A DNA stretch of 64,000 nucleotides, from the NCBI RefSeq assembly GCF_900091495.1, contig NZ_LT607413.1, positions 4,851,001 to 4,915,000 on the forward strand, read 5' to 3'. This stretch comes from Micromonospora echinospora (GTDB lineage Bacteria > Actinomycetota > Actinomycetes > Mycobacteriales > Micromonosporaceae). A program made the position numbers and the translations under genes. The notes beneath the pieces are model-generated. The model ran no database searches. It was not told the origin of the DNA and saw nothing but the letters and a program-made list of their open reading frames with translations. This document shows positions 1-9,121 of the stretch, one piece after another. Within the stretch, counting starts at the first letter, position 1, and each line of letters starts with the position of its first letter.

Positions 1-36
1 TACCCGTTTCCGCCTGCCTGGACAGGAGACCCCGTC

Positions 37-1680
37 ATGCCCGCGCACCGCCTGCGCACTCTGACCGCCGTCGTCCTCACCGCCCTCCTCACGGTCACCG
101 CCGGCTGCTCCACGGGTAGCGCACCCGCTGCCGAAGCCGCCGGTCGACCCCGCTCCGGAGGCACCCTCACCTGGGCCATCGAGACCGAACCGGTCACCCT
201 CAACCCGCACCAGTACGCCCAGGCGAAGGCCCGCCTGCTGGTCTGGAACACATTCGAGTCGCTGCTCACCTACGACCAGCAGGGCAAGCTGGTGCCCTGG
301 CTGGCCACCGGCTGGCAGGCCGCGCCAGACGGCCGCTCCTACACCCTCACCCTCCGGGACAAGGTCGCCTTCTCCGACGGCACCCCGTTCGACGCGACCG
401 CCGTCAAGGCCAACATCGACAAGCTTCGTGAGCCCGGGTACGCCCCGACCGTCGCCGCCGTGCAGCTCCGCAACCTCGACACCGTCGAGGTCGTCGACCC
501 GCGCGCGGTACGGGTCACCCTCACCCACCCGGACGTGCTCATCCTCGACTTCCTCGCCTCTCCGCAGGGCGCGCAGGTCTCCCCGAAGTCGCTGCGCGAG
601 GCGAAGAACCTCAAGGCCGGCGGCCTCGATCTCGCCGGCACCGGCCCGTTCATCCTGGACCGCTACGTGCCCGGCCAGGAACTGCACTACCGGCGCAACC
701 CCGCCTACGACTGGGCGCCGCCCACCGCCACCCACACCGGCCCCGCCTATCTGGACAGCATCACCTACCGGTTCCTCAAGGAGTCCGCCGTCCGCGTCGG
801 TGCCCTCGCCTCCGGCCAGGTCCAGCTCGTGGAAGGCGTGCCGGCCACCGACCAGCCCCTGATCACCGGCAACGCGACGCTGCGCCTGAGCCGGGAGCTC
901 AACTCCGGATCGGCCTACTCGTACTACTTCAACACCTCCCACGCCCCCTTCGACGACCTGCGGGTACGCCAGGCCTTCCGGGAAGCCGTCGACGTCGACA
1001 CGGTGCTCATGTCCATCTACCGGGACACCACCACCCGAGCGTGGAGCGTCATCAGCCCGTCGAGCCCGCTGTACGACAAGCGCCTCGAGGGCAGCTACGG
1101 CGGCGACGCCGCCAAGGCCAACGCCCTGCTGGACCAGGCCGGCTGGAGCCGACGCGACGCGGACGGCTATCGAGTCAAGGACGGCAGACGGCTCACCGTC
1201 CGGCTGGTACAGGCTGCCCCGTTCGTCCGCGACCGCCGCGACGTCCTCGCCCAAGCGGTGCAGGCCGCCGTCAAGCAGAGCGCCGGCATCGACCTCAAGA
1301 TCTCCCTGGTCGACCAGGGCACCGCCCAGCAGGCATTCGACACCAACCAGTACGAGATCTTCGACAACTCCCGCGCGGACACCGACGCGGGTGCCGCACT
1401 GAACCTGCTGCTGCACAGCAAGGGCGGCATCAACCGCACGAAGGTCAACGACCCGCTCATCGACCAGCTCCTCGACACCGGCCAGGCCACCGCCGACCCC
1501 GCCGGGCGCACCTCGATCTACGCCGACCTGCAACAGCGCGTCGTCGCCGACCAGGCCCTCCTGCTGCCCCTCTACGCACCAGCCGACCAGATTGCCGCCA
1601 GCACCACCGTCGGCGGGGTCCGGTTCGAACCCACCGCCGGCGTCCCCGCCAGCGCCTACGACTTGTGGATCGGCAACTGA
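37..1680 (+). CDS. ABC transporter substrate-binding lipoprotein, family 5 (peptide/nickel type)
   Basis: This is the extracytoplasmic solute receptor of the importer encoded downstream. The 547 residues begin with a lipoprotein signal: a hydrophobic stretch at about residues 8-20 and a lipobox ending at Cys24 (TAGC). The rest has the layout of family-5 binding proteins (DppA/OppA/NikA), with the early NPH and WNTFESLLTYD elements and the usual length of 500-600 residues. A purine-rich GGACAGGAG precedes the ATG. The permease gene starts 2 nt after the stop, so the two belong to one operon. Family-5 receptors bind peptides, nickel chelates, sugars or opines; the LLM monooxygenases downstream suggest a small organic, perhaps sulfur-containing, ligand, but the ligand cannot be read from the sequence. 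Confidence 0.93.
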   Translation: MPAHRLRTLTAVVLTALLTVTAGCSTGSAPAAEAAGRPRSGGTLTWAIETEPVTLNPHQYAQAKARLLVWNTFESLLTYDQQGKLVPWLATGWQAAPDGRSYTLTLRDKVAFSDGTPFDATAVKANIDKLREPGYAPTVAAVQLRNLDTVEVVDPRAVRVTLTHPDVLILDFLASPQGAQVSPKSLREAKNLKAGGLDLAGTGPFILDRYVPGQELHYRRNPAYDWAPPTATHTGPAYLDSITYRFLKESAVRVGALASGQVQLVEGVPATDQPLITGNATLRLSRELNSGSAYSYYFNTSHAPFDDLRVRQAFREAVDVDTVLMSIYRDTTTRAWSVISPSSPLYDKRLEGSYGGDAAKANALLDQAGWSRRDADGYRVKDGRRLTVRLVQAAPFVRDRRDVLAQAVQAAVKQSAGIDLKISLVDQGTAQQAFDTNQYEIFDNSRADTDAGAALNLLLHSKGGINRTKVNDPLIDQLLDTGQATADPAGRTSIYADLQQRVVADQALLLPLYAPADQIAASTTVGGVRFEPTAGVPASAYDLWIGN

Positions 1681-1681
1681 C

Positions 1682-2617
1682 ATGCGCCGGACCCGCCTAC
1701 GCGCCGTGACCCGCCGGCTCGGCACCGGACTCGTCGTCCTCTGGGCCGCGGCCACCGCCGCCTATCTCGCGTTGCTGGCCGCGCCCGGGGACACCGTCGA
1801 CGCCATCGTCGGCGACGGTGTCGACACCCCGCAGATCCGGGCCGAGATCACCGCTGAGTGGGGCCTGGACCGGCCCCCGATCGTGCAGTACCTCGACTAC
1901 CTGCGTCGCCTCGCCGAAGGCGATCTGGGCCGCTCCTACCTGCTGCACCGTCCCGTCGCGGAGGTGATCGGCGAGCAGCTCGCCCCCACCCTCACCCTCG
2001 CCGTGGCGGCCGCCGGGCTCGGCGCGTTGCTGGCCCTCGCGCTCGCCGCGGCGACCGCCGGTGATCGACGGTCCTGGTTGCGCCGGGTCAGCTCCGGCGC
2101 CGAGCTGCTGGTGGTGTCCACCCCGACGTTCCTCATCGGCATCGTGCTGCTCACCGTCTTCTCGTTCCGACTGGGCCTCTTCCCGGTCGCCGGCGATCAG
2201 GGCCTCGCGGCACTGGTGCTCCCTGCGGTCACCCTCGCCCTGCCCATCGCCGGGCTGCTCGCCCAGGTCCTGCGGGACGCGCTCGACCGGGCACTGGACG
2301 AACCGTTCGTGCTCACCGCCCGATCACGTGGGCTGGGGGAGCGGGCGGTGCTGCTACGTCACGCCCTGCGTCACGCTCTGCTGCCGGCGGTCACGCTCGC
2401 CGGTTGGCTCTTCGGGATCCTGCTCGGCGGGGCCGTCATCGTCGAGCAGGTCTTCGGTCGGCCCGGCCTCGGCCAGGTGACCCTGTCCGCGGTGAGCGGC
2501 AAGGACATGCCGGTCGTGTTGGCCGTGGTGACCCTCTCCGCTGCCGTCTACGTAGTGGTCAACACCGCCGCCGACCTCGCGTACCTGCTCATCGACCCGC
2601 GCCTGCGGAGGAGCTGA
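1682..2617 (+). CDS. ABC transporter permease, DppB/OppB type
   Basis: This 311-residue protein is the first membrane subunit of the importer. It has an N-terminal transmembrane helix at about residues 12-32, a periplasmic loop, and then five or so further helices. The EAA-loop sequence that docks on the ATPase (RSRGLGERAVLLRHALRHAL) lies in the second half. ATG 1682 was chosen because it follows the receptor stop by 2 nt; a longer reading frame upstream would overlap the receptor gene. The next permease starts 2 nt after its stop, as expected for a heterodimeric Dpp-type channel. Confidence 0.92.
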   Translation: MRRTRLRAVTRRLGTGLVVLWAAATAAYLALLAAPGDTVDAIVGDGVDTPQIRAEITAEWGLDRPPIVQYLDYLRRLAEGDLGRSYLLHRPVAEVIGEQLAPTLTLAVAAAGLGALLALALAAATAGDRRSWLRRVSSGAELLVVSTPTFLIGIVLLTVFSFRLGLFPVAGDQGLAALVLPAVTLALPIAGLLAQVLRDALDRALDEPFVLTARSRGLGERAVLLRHALRHALLPAVTLAGWLFGILLGGAVIVEQVFGRPGLGQVTLSAVSGKDMPVVLAVVTLSAAVYVVVNTAADLAYLLIDPRLRRS

Positions 2618-2619
2618 CG

Positions 2620-3501
2620 ATGACCGTGACTCTGGCCGGCACCACCACCCACGTGGACGGCGAGGCCGTCCACCCGGTCGTCCGCCCACGACGACGGCTT
2701 CGGCCGGGTCCGCTGGCCGCCGGTGCGTACCTGCTCGTGCTGCTCGTGGCCGTGGTCCGGCCCGGACTGCTCGCCCCCGGCGACCCGCTCGCCGCCGACC
2801 CGCTCACCGTTCTCGCCTCACCCGACGCGGCGCACTGGTTCGGCACCGATCACCTCGGCCGCGACGTGTGGACCCGGGTGGTGCACGGCGCCGGGCACTC
2901 GCTCACCATCGGCGTCGCCGCCACCGCCATCGCAGTCACCGCCGGCGTGCTGCTCGGCCTGCTCGCCGGTCTCGCCCACCGGATCGCCGACGAGGCGCTC
3001 AGCCGTTCCTTCGACGCACTGTCGGCGTTCCCCATGCTGCTGCTGGCGTTGCTGCTCATCGCCGTCGTCGGGCCCGGCACCACCAGCCTCATCATCGCCA
3101 TCGGCGTCGCCACCCTGCCCCACCATGCTCGGGTGGTCCGCGCACAGACGCTGCTCGTCGGTCGCACCGGATACGTCGAGCAGGCCGTGACCTTCGGCCT
3201 GTCCCGGACCCGGCTGGTGGCACGCCACGTGCTCCCGAACGTCCTCGGCCCCATCCCGGTGCTCGCCGTGATCGGGCTCGGCGAGGCCGTTCTCGCCGCC
3301 TCCGGCCTCAGCTTCCTCGGCATGGGACCACAACCACCCTCACCGGAATGGGGCGCGATGCTCTCCGAGGGCCGCAACTACCTGCGGGTGGGCTGGTGGA
3401 TCAGCATCCTGCCGGGTGCCGCGATCACCCTCACCGTGGTGGCGCTGACCGTACTGGGCCGGCACTGGCAGGCCCGCCTCGACGGGCGGCAGCCCCGATG
3501 A
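2620..3501 (+). CDS. ABC transporter permease, DppC/OppC type
   Basis: This 293-residue protein is the second membrane subunit. It has a hydrophilic N-terminus, one helix at about residues 31-50, the DppC-typical HWFGTDHLGRDVW sequence, and a C-terminal BPD_transp_1 domain with the EAA loop (VTFGLSRTRLVARHVLPN). The ATG follows a GCGGAGGAGCTGAC ribosome-binding site. Its stop overlaps the ATG of the ATPase gene as ATGA at 3498-3501, which indicates translational coupling. It would pair with the DppB-type subunit to form the pore. Confidence 0.93.
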   Translation: MTVTLAGTTTHVDGEAVHPVVRPRRRLRPGPLAAGAYLLVLLVAVVRPGLLAPGDPLAADPLTVLASPDAAHWFGTDHLGRDVWTRVVHGAGHSLTIGVAATAIAVTAGVLLGLLAGLAHRIADEALSRSFDALSAFPMLLLALLLIAVVGPGTTSLIIAIGVATLPHHARVVRAQTLLVGRTGYVEQAVTFGLSRTRLVARHVLPNVLGPIPVLAVIGLGEAVLAASGLSFLGMGPQPPSPEWGAMLSEGRNYLRVGWWISILPGAAITLTVVALTVLGRHWQARLDGRQPR

Positions 3502-5093
3502 GTCCGCTGGTCGCCGTCGAGGACCTGCACGTCACCTTCACCACCCCGACCGGCGAGGTACGGGCGGTACGGGGTATCGACCTCACCGTCGAACGCGGCG
3601 AGTGCGTCGCCCTCGTCGGTGAGTCCGGCTCGGGCAAGAGCGTCACCGCCCGTACCCTCGTCGGTTTCCCCGGCCCTGGTGCCCGCGTCCGTGCCGACCG
3701 CCTCGACCTCGCCGGCCAGGACGTGCGCGGCTACCGGACCCGCGACTGGCGGCGCATCCGCGGCCGGCTCGCCGGCCTCGTGCTGCAGGACGCGCTGGTC
3801 TCCCTGGACCCGCTGCGCCCGGTGGGCGCGGAGATCGCCGAGGTCCTCGCCACCCATGGCATCGTCGCCCGCCGGGAACGCGCCGGCCGCGCCACCCACC
3901 TGCTCGACCAGGTCCAGGTGCCGGAACCAGAACGCCGCGCCCGCCAGTACCCCCACCAGCTCTCCGGCGGGCTGCGTCAACGGGCCCTGATCGCCTCGGC
4001 GCTCGCCGGGGAACCCCCGCTGCTGATCGCCGACGAACCCACCACCGCGCTCGACGTCACCGTGCAGGCGCAGATTCTGGCGCTGCTCGCCGAGCGCCGG
4101 GCCGCCGGACTGAGCCTGCTGCTGATCAGCCACGACCTCGCCGTCGTCGGCCAGATCGCCGACCGGATCCTGGTCATGCGCGACGGCGAGATCGTCGAAC
4201 AGGGACCCACCGACCGGCTCCTGCGCGCCCCGAACCACCCGTACACCCGGCAATTGCTCGACGCGGTACCGTCAGCCTCCTCACGCGGACGCCGGCTCAG
4301 CGCACCCGCACGACGCAGCCCCGGCGCGACGTCGGTCCGCGTCGCGCTGCCGGCCCGCCCGCCGGTCCGCGCCGACGACACCGTGCTCACCGCGGCCGGC
4401 CTCACCAAACGGTACGGCGAACACACCGTCGTGCGGGACGTCTCGTTCACCATCGCCCGTGGCGAGACGCTCGGGCTGGTGGGGGAGTCAGGCTCCGGCA
4501 AGAGCACCGTCGCCCGGATCATCGCCGGCCTGCTCGAACCCGACACCGGCGACGTCACCTTCGCACAGGCCGGCTGGTCCGGGGTGGCGGAGCGGCACCG
4601 CCGACCGCTGCGCCGCCGGCTCCAGGTGATCTCCCAGGATCCGTTGAGCTCGTTCGATCCCCGCTACACCGTCGGCGAGGTGATCGCCGAGAACCTGGAT
4701 TCCGGTCTGTCCCGCAGCGAGCGCGCCGACCACGTCGTGGACCTGCTGCGCCGCGTCGGCCTCGGCCCGCAGCAACGGGACCGCCATCCCCGCGCGCTCT
4801 CCGGCGGCCAGCGCCAACGCGTCGCCATCGCCCGCGCCGTCGCCCCCCGGCCCAGCCTGATCGTCTGCGACGAACCGGTCTCCGCCCTCGACGTCTCCGT
4901 CCAGGCCCAGGTCCTCGACCTGCTGGCCGAACTGCGCGCCGCCGACGGCACCGCGCTCTTGTTCATCTCCCACGACCTGGGCGTCGTGCACCACCTCGCC
5001 GACCGGGTGCTGGTCATGCAGGACGGGGCGGTCGTCGAGCAGGGACCGGTCGGCGACGTCTTCTGCTTCCCACGCCACGACTACACCCGGTAG
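3498..5093 (+). CDS. Dual-domain ABC transporter ATPase (DppD-DppF fusion type), late amber truncation
   Basis: Two ATPase domains are fused in one 531-residue chain. The first has Walker A GESGSGKS (41-48), signature LSGG (155-158) and Walker B LLIADE (175-180). The second has Walker A at 329-336, its own LSGGQRQR and VCDE. They would energise both permeases. The frame stops at TAG 5091-5093 just after HDYTR. The first domain reads HPYTRQLLDAVP at the equivalent place, and after the TAG the same frame continues LLDALPTLVTAGRP to another TAG at 5136-5138. The stop therefore replaces a Gln codon (CAG to TAG) and removes about 15 residues. The lost tail is outside the catalytic motifs, so the protein may still work. 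Confidence 0.92.
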   Translation: MSPLVAVEDLHVTFTTPTGEVRAVRGIDLTVERGECVALVGESGSGKSVTARTLVGFPGPGARVRADRLDLAGQDVRGYRTRDWRRIRGRLAGLVLQDALVSLDPLRPVGAEIAEVLATHGIVARRERAGRATHLLDQVQVPEPERRARQYPHQLSGGLRQRALIASALAGEPPLLIADEPTTALDVTVQAQILALLAERRAAGLSLLLISHDLAVVGQIADRILVMRDGEIVEQGPTDRLLRAPNHPYTRQLLDAVPSASSRGRRLSAPARRSPGATSVRVALPARPPVRADDTVLTAAGLTKRYGEHTVVRDVSFTIARGETLGLVGESGSGKSTVARIIAGLLEPDTGDVTFAQAGWSGVAERHRRPLRRRLQVISQDPLSSFDPRYTVGEVIAENLDSGLSRSERADHVVDLLRRVGLGPQQRDRHPRALSGGQRQRVAIARAVAPRPSLIVCDEPVSALDVSVQAQVLDLLAELRAADGTALLFISHDLGVVHHLADRVLVMQDGAVVEQGPVGDVFCFPRHDYTR

Positions 5094-5150
5094 CTGCTCG
5101 ACGCCCTGCCCACCCTCGTCACCGCCGGCCGACCGTAGGAGAAGACACCG

Positions 5151-6356
5151 ATGCCCGACACCACTCTGCATCTGGCCGCGGCCCTCGACGGCCTGGGCTG
5201 GCACCCGGCCGCCTGGCGACTCTCCCACGCGGACCCCACCGCACCGCTGTCGCCCCGGTGGTGGGCCGCCCTGGCCGGCGAGGCCGAGAGCGCCGCACTG
5301 GACATTGTCACCCTGGAGGACAGCCTCGACCTGCAATCCTCCGCGCCCGACGGGCCGGACGGGCGCACCGACCAGGTCCGTGGACGGCTGGACGCGCTGC
5401 TCGTCGCCGCCCGGATCGCCCCACTGACCCGGCACATCGGACTGGTGCCCACCACCAGCGTCACGCACACCGAACCATTCCACGTCTCCACCGCCGTGGC
5501 CACCCTCGACCATGTCAGCGGCGGGAGGGCAGGCTGGCGACCCCGGGTCTCCGCCCGGCCGTCCGAGGCGCGGCACGTCGGTCGTCGTGACCTGCCAGCC
5601 CTGGACCCGGCCCACCTCGACGATCCGGAGACGGTACGCCTCGTCGGCGACCTGTTCGCCGAGGCGAGCGACGCGGTGGAGGTCGTCCGGAGACTCTGGG
5701 ACAGCTGGCAGGACGACGCCGAGATCCGGGATGTCACCACCGGCCGGTTCATCGACCGGGACCGGCTGCACTACATCGACTTCACCGGCCGGTGGTTCTC
5801 GGTCAAGGGACCGTCCATCGTGCCACGTCCGCCACAGGGTCAGCCGATCGTCGCCGCCCTCGCCCACTCCTCGGTGCCGTACGCCTTCGCCGCCCGGCAT
5901 GCCGACGTCGTCTTCGTCACCCCTACCGACGCCGGCCACGCCGCGGCCATCGTCACCGAGATCCGCGCCGCCGAGCAGACCGTCGGCCGCACCGGGCCGC
6001 CGCTGCGTATCCTCGCCGACCTCCTCGTCCTGCTCGACGAGACACCGGCCCTGGCTCGCCGGCGCCGGGCCCGCCTCGACGATCTGGCCGCCACCGACGT
6101 CACTACCGACGCCGCCGCGTTCACCGGCACCCCCGGTCAACTCGCCGATCTGGTCGAGGAGTGGCACCGAGCCGGCGTGGACGGGTTCCGACTGCGTCCC
6201 GCCGTCCTCCCCGACGACCTCACCGCCGTCACCCGGGCGTTGGTCCCGGGCCTGCGCGACCGGGGCCTGTTCCGTGCCGGCTACCCCGACGGGACGCTGC
6301 GCGACCTGCTCGGACTGCCCCGCCCGGCCAACCGGTACGCCACCGCGACCGCCTGA
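5151..6356 (+). CDS. LLM class flavin-dependent oxidoreductase (monooxygenase)
   Basis: This 401-residue protein has the bacterial-luciferase TIM-barrel pattern. It carries TRHIGLVPTTSVTHTEPFHV and the LDHVSGGRAGW strand-helix element that helps bind the flavin phosphate, and it lies close to the NtaA/SnaA/DszA group. These enzymes use reduced FMN from a partner reductase to oxygenate small organic substrates. It starts at an ATG with AGGAG 11 nt upstream, just after the damaged end of the ATPase gene. Its C-terminus (GLRDRGLFRAGYPDGTLRD) matches that of the next LLM, so the two are probably an old duplication. The substrate is unknown. Confidence 0.9.
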   Translation: MPDTTLHLAAALDGLGWHPAAWRLSHADPTAPLSPRWWAALAGEAESAALDIVTLEDSLDLQSSAPDGPDGRTDQVRGRLDALLVAARIAPLTRHIGLVPTTSVTHTEPFHVSTAVATLDHVSGGRAGWRPRVSARPSEARHVGRRDLPALDPAHLDDPETVRLVGDLFAEASDAVEVVRRLWDSWQDDAEIRDVTTGRFIDRDRLHYIDFTGRWFSVKGPSIVPRPPQGQPIVAALAHSSVPYAFAARHADVVFVTPTDAGHAAAIVTEIRAAEQTVGRTGPPLRILADLLVLLDETPALARRRRARLDDLAATDVTTDAAAFTGTPGQLADLVEEWHRAGVDGFRLRPAVLPDDLTAVTRALVPGLRDRGLFRAGYPDGTLRDLLGLPRPANRYATATA

Positions 6357-6370
6357 TCCTGGAGAACGCC

Positions 6371-7729
6371 GTGCCCAAGCAGATCATCCTCGCCGCGCAC
6401 TTCCCCGGCGTGAACAACACCACCGTCTGGAGCGACCCCGCCTCCGGCAGCCAGATCGACTTCGCGTCCTTCGTTCACCTGGCCCGCACCGCCGAGCGGG
6501 GCCTGTTCGACTTCTTCTTCCTCGCCGAAGGGCTGCGTCTGCGTGAGCAACGCGGACGTATCCACGACCTGGACGTGGTGGGCCGGCCCGACACCCTCAC
6601 CGTGCTGGCAGCCCTCGCCGCCGTCACCACCCATCTCGGCCTCGCCGGCACCCTCAACGCGACCTTCCGCGAGCCGTACGAGTTGGCCCGGCAGCTCGCC
6701 ACCCTGGACCACCTCTCCGGCGGGCGAGCCGCCTGGAACGTGGTCACCACCTCCGACGCGTTCACCGGGGAGAACTTCCGCCGTGGCGGCTTCCTCGACC
6801 GGTCGCTGCGGTACGAGCGGGCCGCCGAGTTCGTCCGCACCGCGCGCGAGTTGTGGGAGTCCTGGGCAGTCGATGCCGTGGCCGGTGACCGCGACACCGG
6901 CCGGTACCTCGCCACCGCCGAACCGGGTGCCTTCACCTACCACGGCGACCAGTTCGACATCACCGGCCACTTCACCGTGCCGCGCAGCCCGCAACTGCAC
7001 CCGGTGATCCTGCAGGCCGGTGACTCACCCGACGGACGGGAGTTCGCCGCCGCCAGCGCCGACGCGATCTTCTCCCGCCACGGCACCCTCGACGCCGGAC
7101 AGGAGTTCTACCGGGACGTGAAGTCCCGGCTGGCTCGCCACGGCCGCGACCCGGACGATTTGAAGATCATTCCCGGGGTCACCGTCGTGCTCGGCGATAC
7201 GGACGCCGAAGCCCACGAGAAGGCCCACCACATCCGCCGCCAACAGGTCAGCCCACAGACCGCCCTCCTGCTGCTGGAACAACTGTGGAACCGCGACCTG
7301 TCCGGCTACGACCCCGAAGGGCCGCTACCCGCCACCGACCCGGACATCTCCGCTGAGGCGATCAGCCGTGGCCGGGCCGGCATGTACCCCGACCCGGTCG
7401 CCACCGCCCGCCAGTGGCGCACCCTCGCCGAGGAGAAGGGTCTCGGCATCCGCGACCTGATCATCGAGGTCACCGGCCGGCAGTCCTTCATCGGCACCCC
7501 GCAGCAGGTCGCCGAGCAGATGAACCACTTCGTGCAGTCCGACGCCGCCGACGGGTTCATCCTGGTGCCGCACCTGACCCCCGGCGGCCTCGACGAATTC
7601 GTGGACGAGGTCGTCCCGCTGTTGCAGGAACGTGGTGTGTTCCGTACCGAGTACACCGGCACCACCTTGCGCGAGCACCTCGGCCTCGGTGCTGCCCGAC
7701 CGGTCGCGCCCGTGGCGGCTCTGCGATGA
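6371..7729 (+). CDS. NtaA/DmoA-family FMN-dependent monooxygenase
   Basis: This 452-residue protein matches the NtaA/SnaA/DszA/SoxA family of FMNH2-dependent monooxygenases. Typical elements are the AAHFPGVNNTTVW start, [22 protein letters not shown], and the QAGDSPDGREFAA stretch. Family members oxidise nitrilotriacetate, dibenzothiophene sulfone or dimethyl sulfide. The GTG at 6371 is preceded by a GGAGAA site and gives the family N-terminus; a longer in-frame extension would lie inside the preceding gene. The next reading frame begins at ATG 7726 in an ATGA overlap. A reduced-flavin supplier is encoded at 10452. Confidence 0.92.
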   Translation: MPKQIILAAHFPGVNNTTVWSDPASGSQIDFASFVHLARTAERGLFDFFFLAEGLRLREQRGRIHDLDVVGRPDTLTVLAALAAVTTHLGLAGTLNATFREPYELARQLATLDHLSGGRAAWNVVTTSDAFTGENFRRGGFLDRSLRYERAAEFVRTARELWESWAVDAVAGDRDTGRYLATAEPGAFTYHGDQFDITGHFTVPRSPQLHPVILQAGDSPDGREFAAASADAIFSRHGTLDAGQEFYRDVKSRLARHGRDPDDLKIIPGVTVVLGDTDAEAHEKAHHIRRQQVSPQTALLLLEQLWNRDLSGYDPEGPLPATDPDISAEAISRGRAGMYPDPVATARQWRTLAEEKGLGIRDLIIEVTGRQSFIGTPQQVAEQMNHFVQSDAADGFILVPHLTPGGLDEFVDEVVPLLQERGVFRTEYTGTTLREHLGLGAARPVAPVAALR

Positions 7730-8043
7730 GCACGCCCACCCCGCCGACCGTCACGGCGGTGACCATCTGCCGGCGGCGCTGGCAGGATAGCGACGCCGCA
7801 CGGCTGCGCGCGGCCATGACGAGCGAACTTCGCGACCGCTACGCCGACCGGCCCACCGACCCCGTCCATCTCCCGCCAGCGGAGGCGGTCGACGCGGCCC
7901 CCGTCGCCTGGACCGGCGTCGCCACGGCCCGGATCCCGGTCTTCCCGCCCTACGACGTGCTGCCCTGGTCGCTCTGCCTCGCCAGGACGCTCGCCCCGCC
8001 GCCTGTGGACCCGCACCAGCCCGGAAGGACGGCACCGGCATGA
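7726..8043 (+). pseudogene. GNAT acetyltransferase remnant with internal deletion
   Basis: This 105-codon frame joins the two ends of a GNAT N-acetyltransferase. Residues 1-65 carry the usual opening (CRRRWQDSDAARLRAAM). They are followed directly by [16 protein letters not shown], which in this family is the extreme C-terminus of a protein of about 160-170 residues. The central strands and the acetyl-CoA-binding R/QxxGxG/A loop are missing, so acetyltransferase activity is not expected. The reading frame was kept and it still overlaps both neighbours (ATGA at 7726 and at 8040). It may therefore persist only as a translated spacer in the operon. Confidence 0.7.
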
Positions 8044-9104
8044 AGTTCCTGCTCATCACCCTCATCACCCACCTGCCCGACCCGGTGACCGGGCAGCGCA
8101 AGAGCACCACCGAACGGTTCCGCGAGGTCGTCGACAACGCGGTGCTCGCCGAGCAACTGGGCTTCGACGGGTACGGCGTCGGCGAGCGCCACGAGCGGCC
8201 CTTCATCTCCTCCTCACCACCGGTGGTACTCAGCCACATCGCCGCCCGCACGTCCACCATCCGGCTGTTCACCGCCGTCACCACCCTCAGCCTGCTGGAC
8301 CCGGTCCGGGCCTACGAGGACTACGCCACCCTGGACCACCTCTCCGGCGGCCGACTGGAGCTGATCATCGGCAAGGGCAACGGCGCCGCCCAGGCGCAAC
8401 TGTTCCACGTCACCGCCGACGACCAGTGGGAACGCAACCGGGAAGGCTACGAGCTGTTCCGGCGGCTGTGGCGGGAGGAGAAGGTCACCTGGTCCGGCCG
8501 GTTCCGCCCGCCGCTCACCGATGCCGAGACCTGGCCCCGACCACTGCAACAGCCCATCCGGGTCTGGCACGGCAGCGCCACCAGCCGCGAGTCCGTGGAC
8601 CTGGCCGCCCGCTACGGAGACCCGCTCTTCTCCGCCAACGTCACCAACCCCATCGAGCCGTACGCCGAGCTGATCCGCTACTACCGCGAGCGGTGGCTGC
8701 ACTATGGCCACGACCCGGCCGACGCCCTGGTAGGCGCCGGCACCGCCGGCTTCTACGCGGCGCGGACCTCCCAGGAGGCGGTCACGACCTATCGACCCAT
8801 CTTCGACGCGCGGGTCGCGGCGCTGCGGGAACTCGGCGTGCAACCGGTCTTCGACACCCTCGAGGACGCCATCGAACGCAGCTCGATCCTGGTCGGCAGC
8901 CCGCAGCAGATCATCGACAAGGTGCTGCGCTACCACGACCGGTTCGGCCACGAAGTGATCCATCTACCGGCCGACGCCGGTGGCCTGACCGACAAGCAGC
9001 ACCGGCAGACGCTGGAGCTCTTCCAGGCCGAGATCGCCCCCGTGCTACGCCGGGCCATCCCCAGCCGTCCCCTGCACCGACCGTCGTCCGCCGTCACCGC
9101 CTGA
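8040..9104 (+). CDS. LLM class flavin-dependent oxidoreductase
   Basis: This 354-residue luciferase-like protein has the [11 protein letters not shown] motif near residue 45 and the [16 protein letters not shown] element near residue 105, both typical of F420/FMN-dependent LLM enzymes. The middle contains [22 protein letters not shown], as in the family subset that acts on small aliphatic compounds. Its ATG overlaps the stop of the GNAT remnant (ATGA, 8040-8043), so it is translationally coupled. It is one of five intact LLM genes in this cluster and probably uses FMNH2 from the nearby reductases. The substrate cannot be inferred. Confidence 0.91.
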   Translation: MKFLLITLITHLPDPVTGQRKSTTERFREVVDNAVLAEQLGFDGYGVGERHERPFISSSPPVVLSHIAARTSTIRLFTAVTTLSLLDPVRAYEDYATLDHLSGGRLELIIGKGNGAAQAQLFHVTADDQWERNREGYELFRRLWREEKVTWSGRFRPPLTDAETWPRPLQQPIRVWHGSATSRESVDLAARYGDPLFSANVTNPIEPYAELIRYYRERWLHYGHDPADALVGAGTAGFYAARTSQEAVTTYRPIFDARVAALRELGVQPVFDTLEDAIERSSILVGSPQQIIDKVLRYHDRFGHEVIHLPADAGGLTDKQHRQTLELFQAEIAPVLRRAIPSRPLHRPSSAVTA

Positions 9105-9121
9105 GCCGAATCGGGACCACC

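Noticed and set aside
4488-6167. A 559-codon open frame on the minus strand
   Set aside because: It lies opposite the ABC ATPase and LLM genes, has a Gly/Asp/Val-rich composition without any motif, and is a by-product of GC-rich codons.
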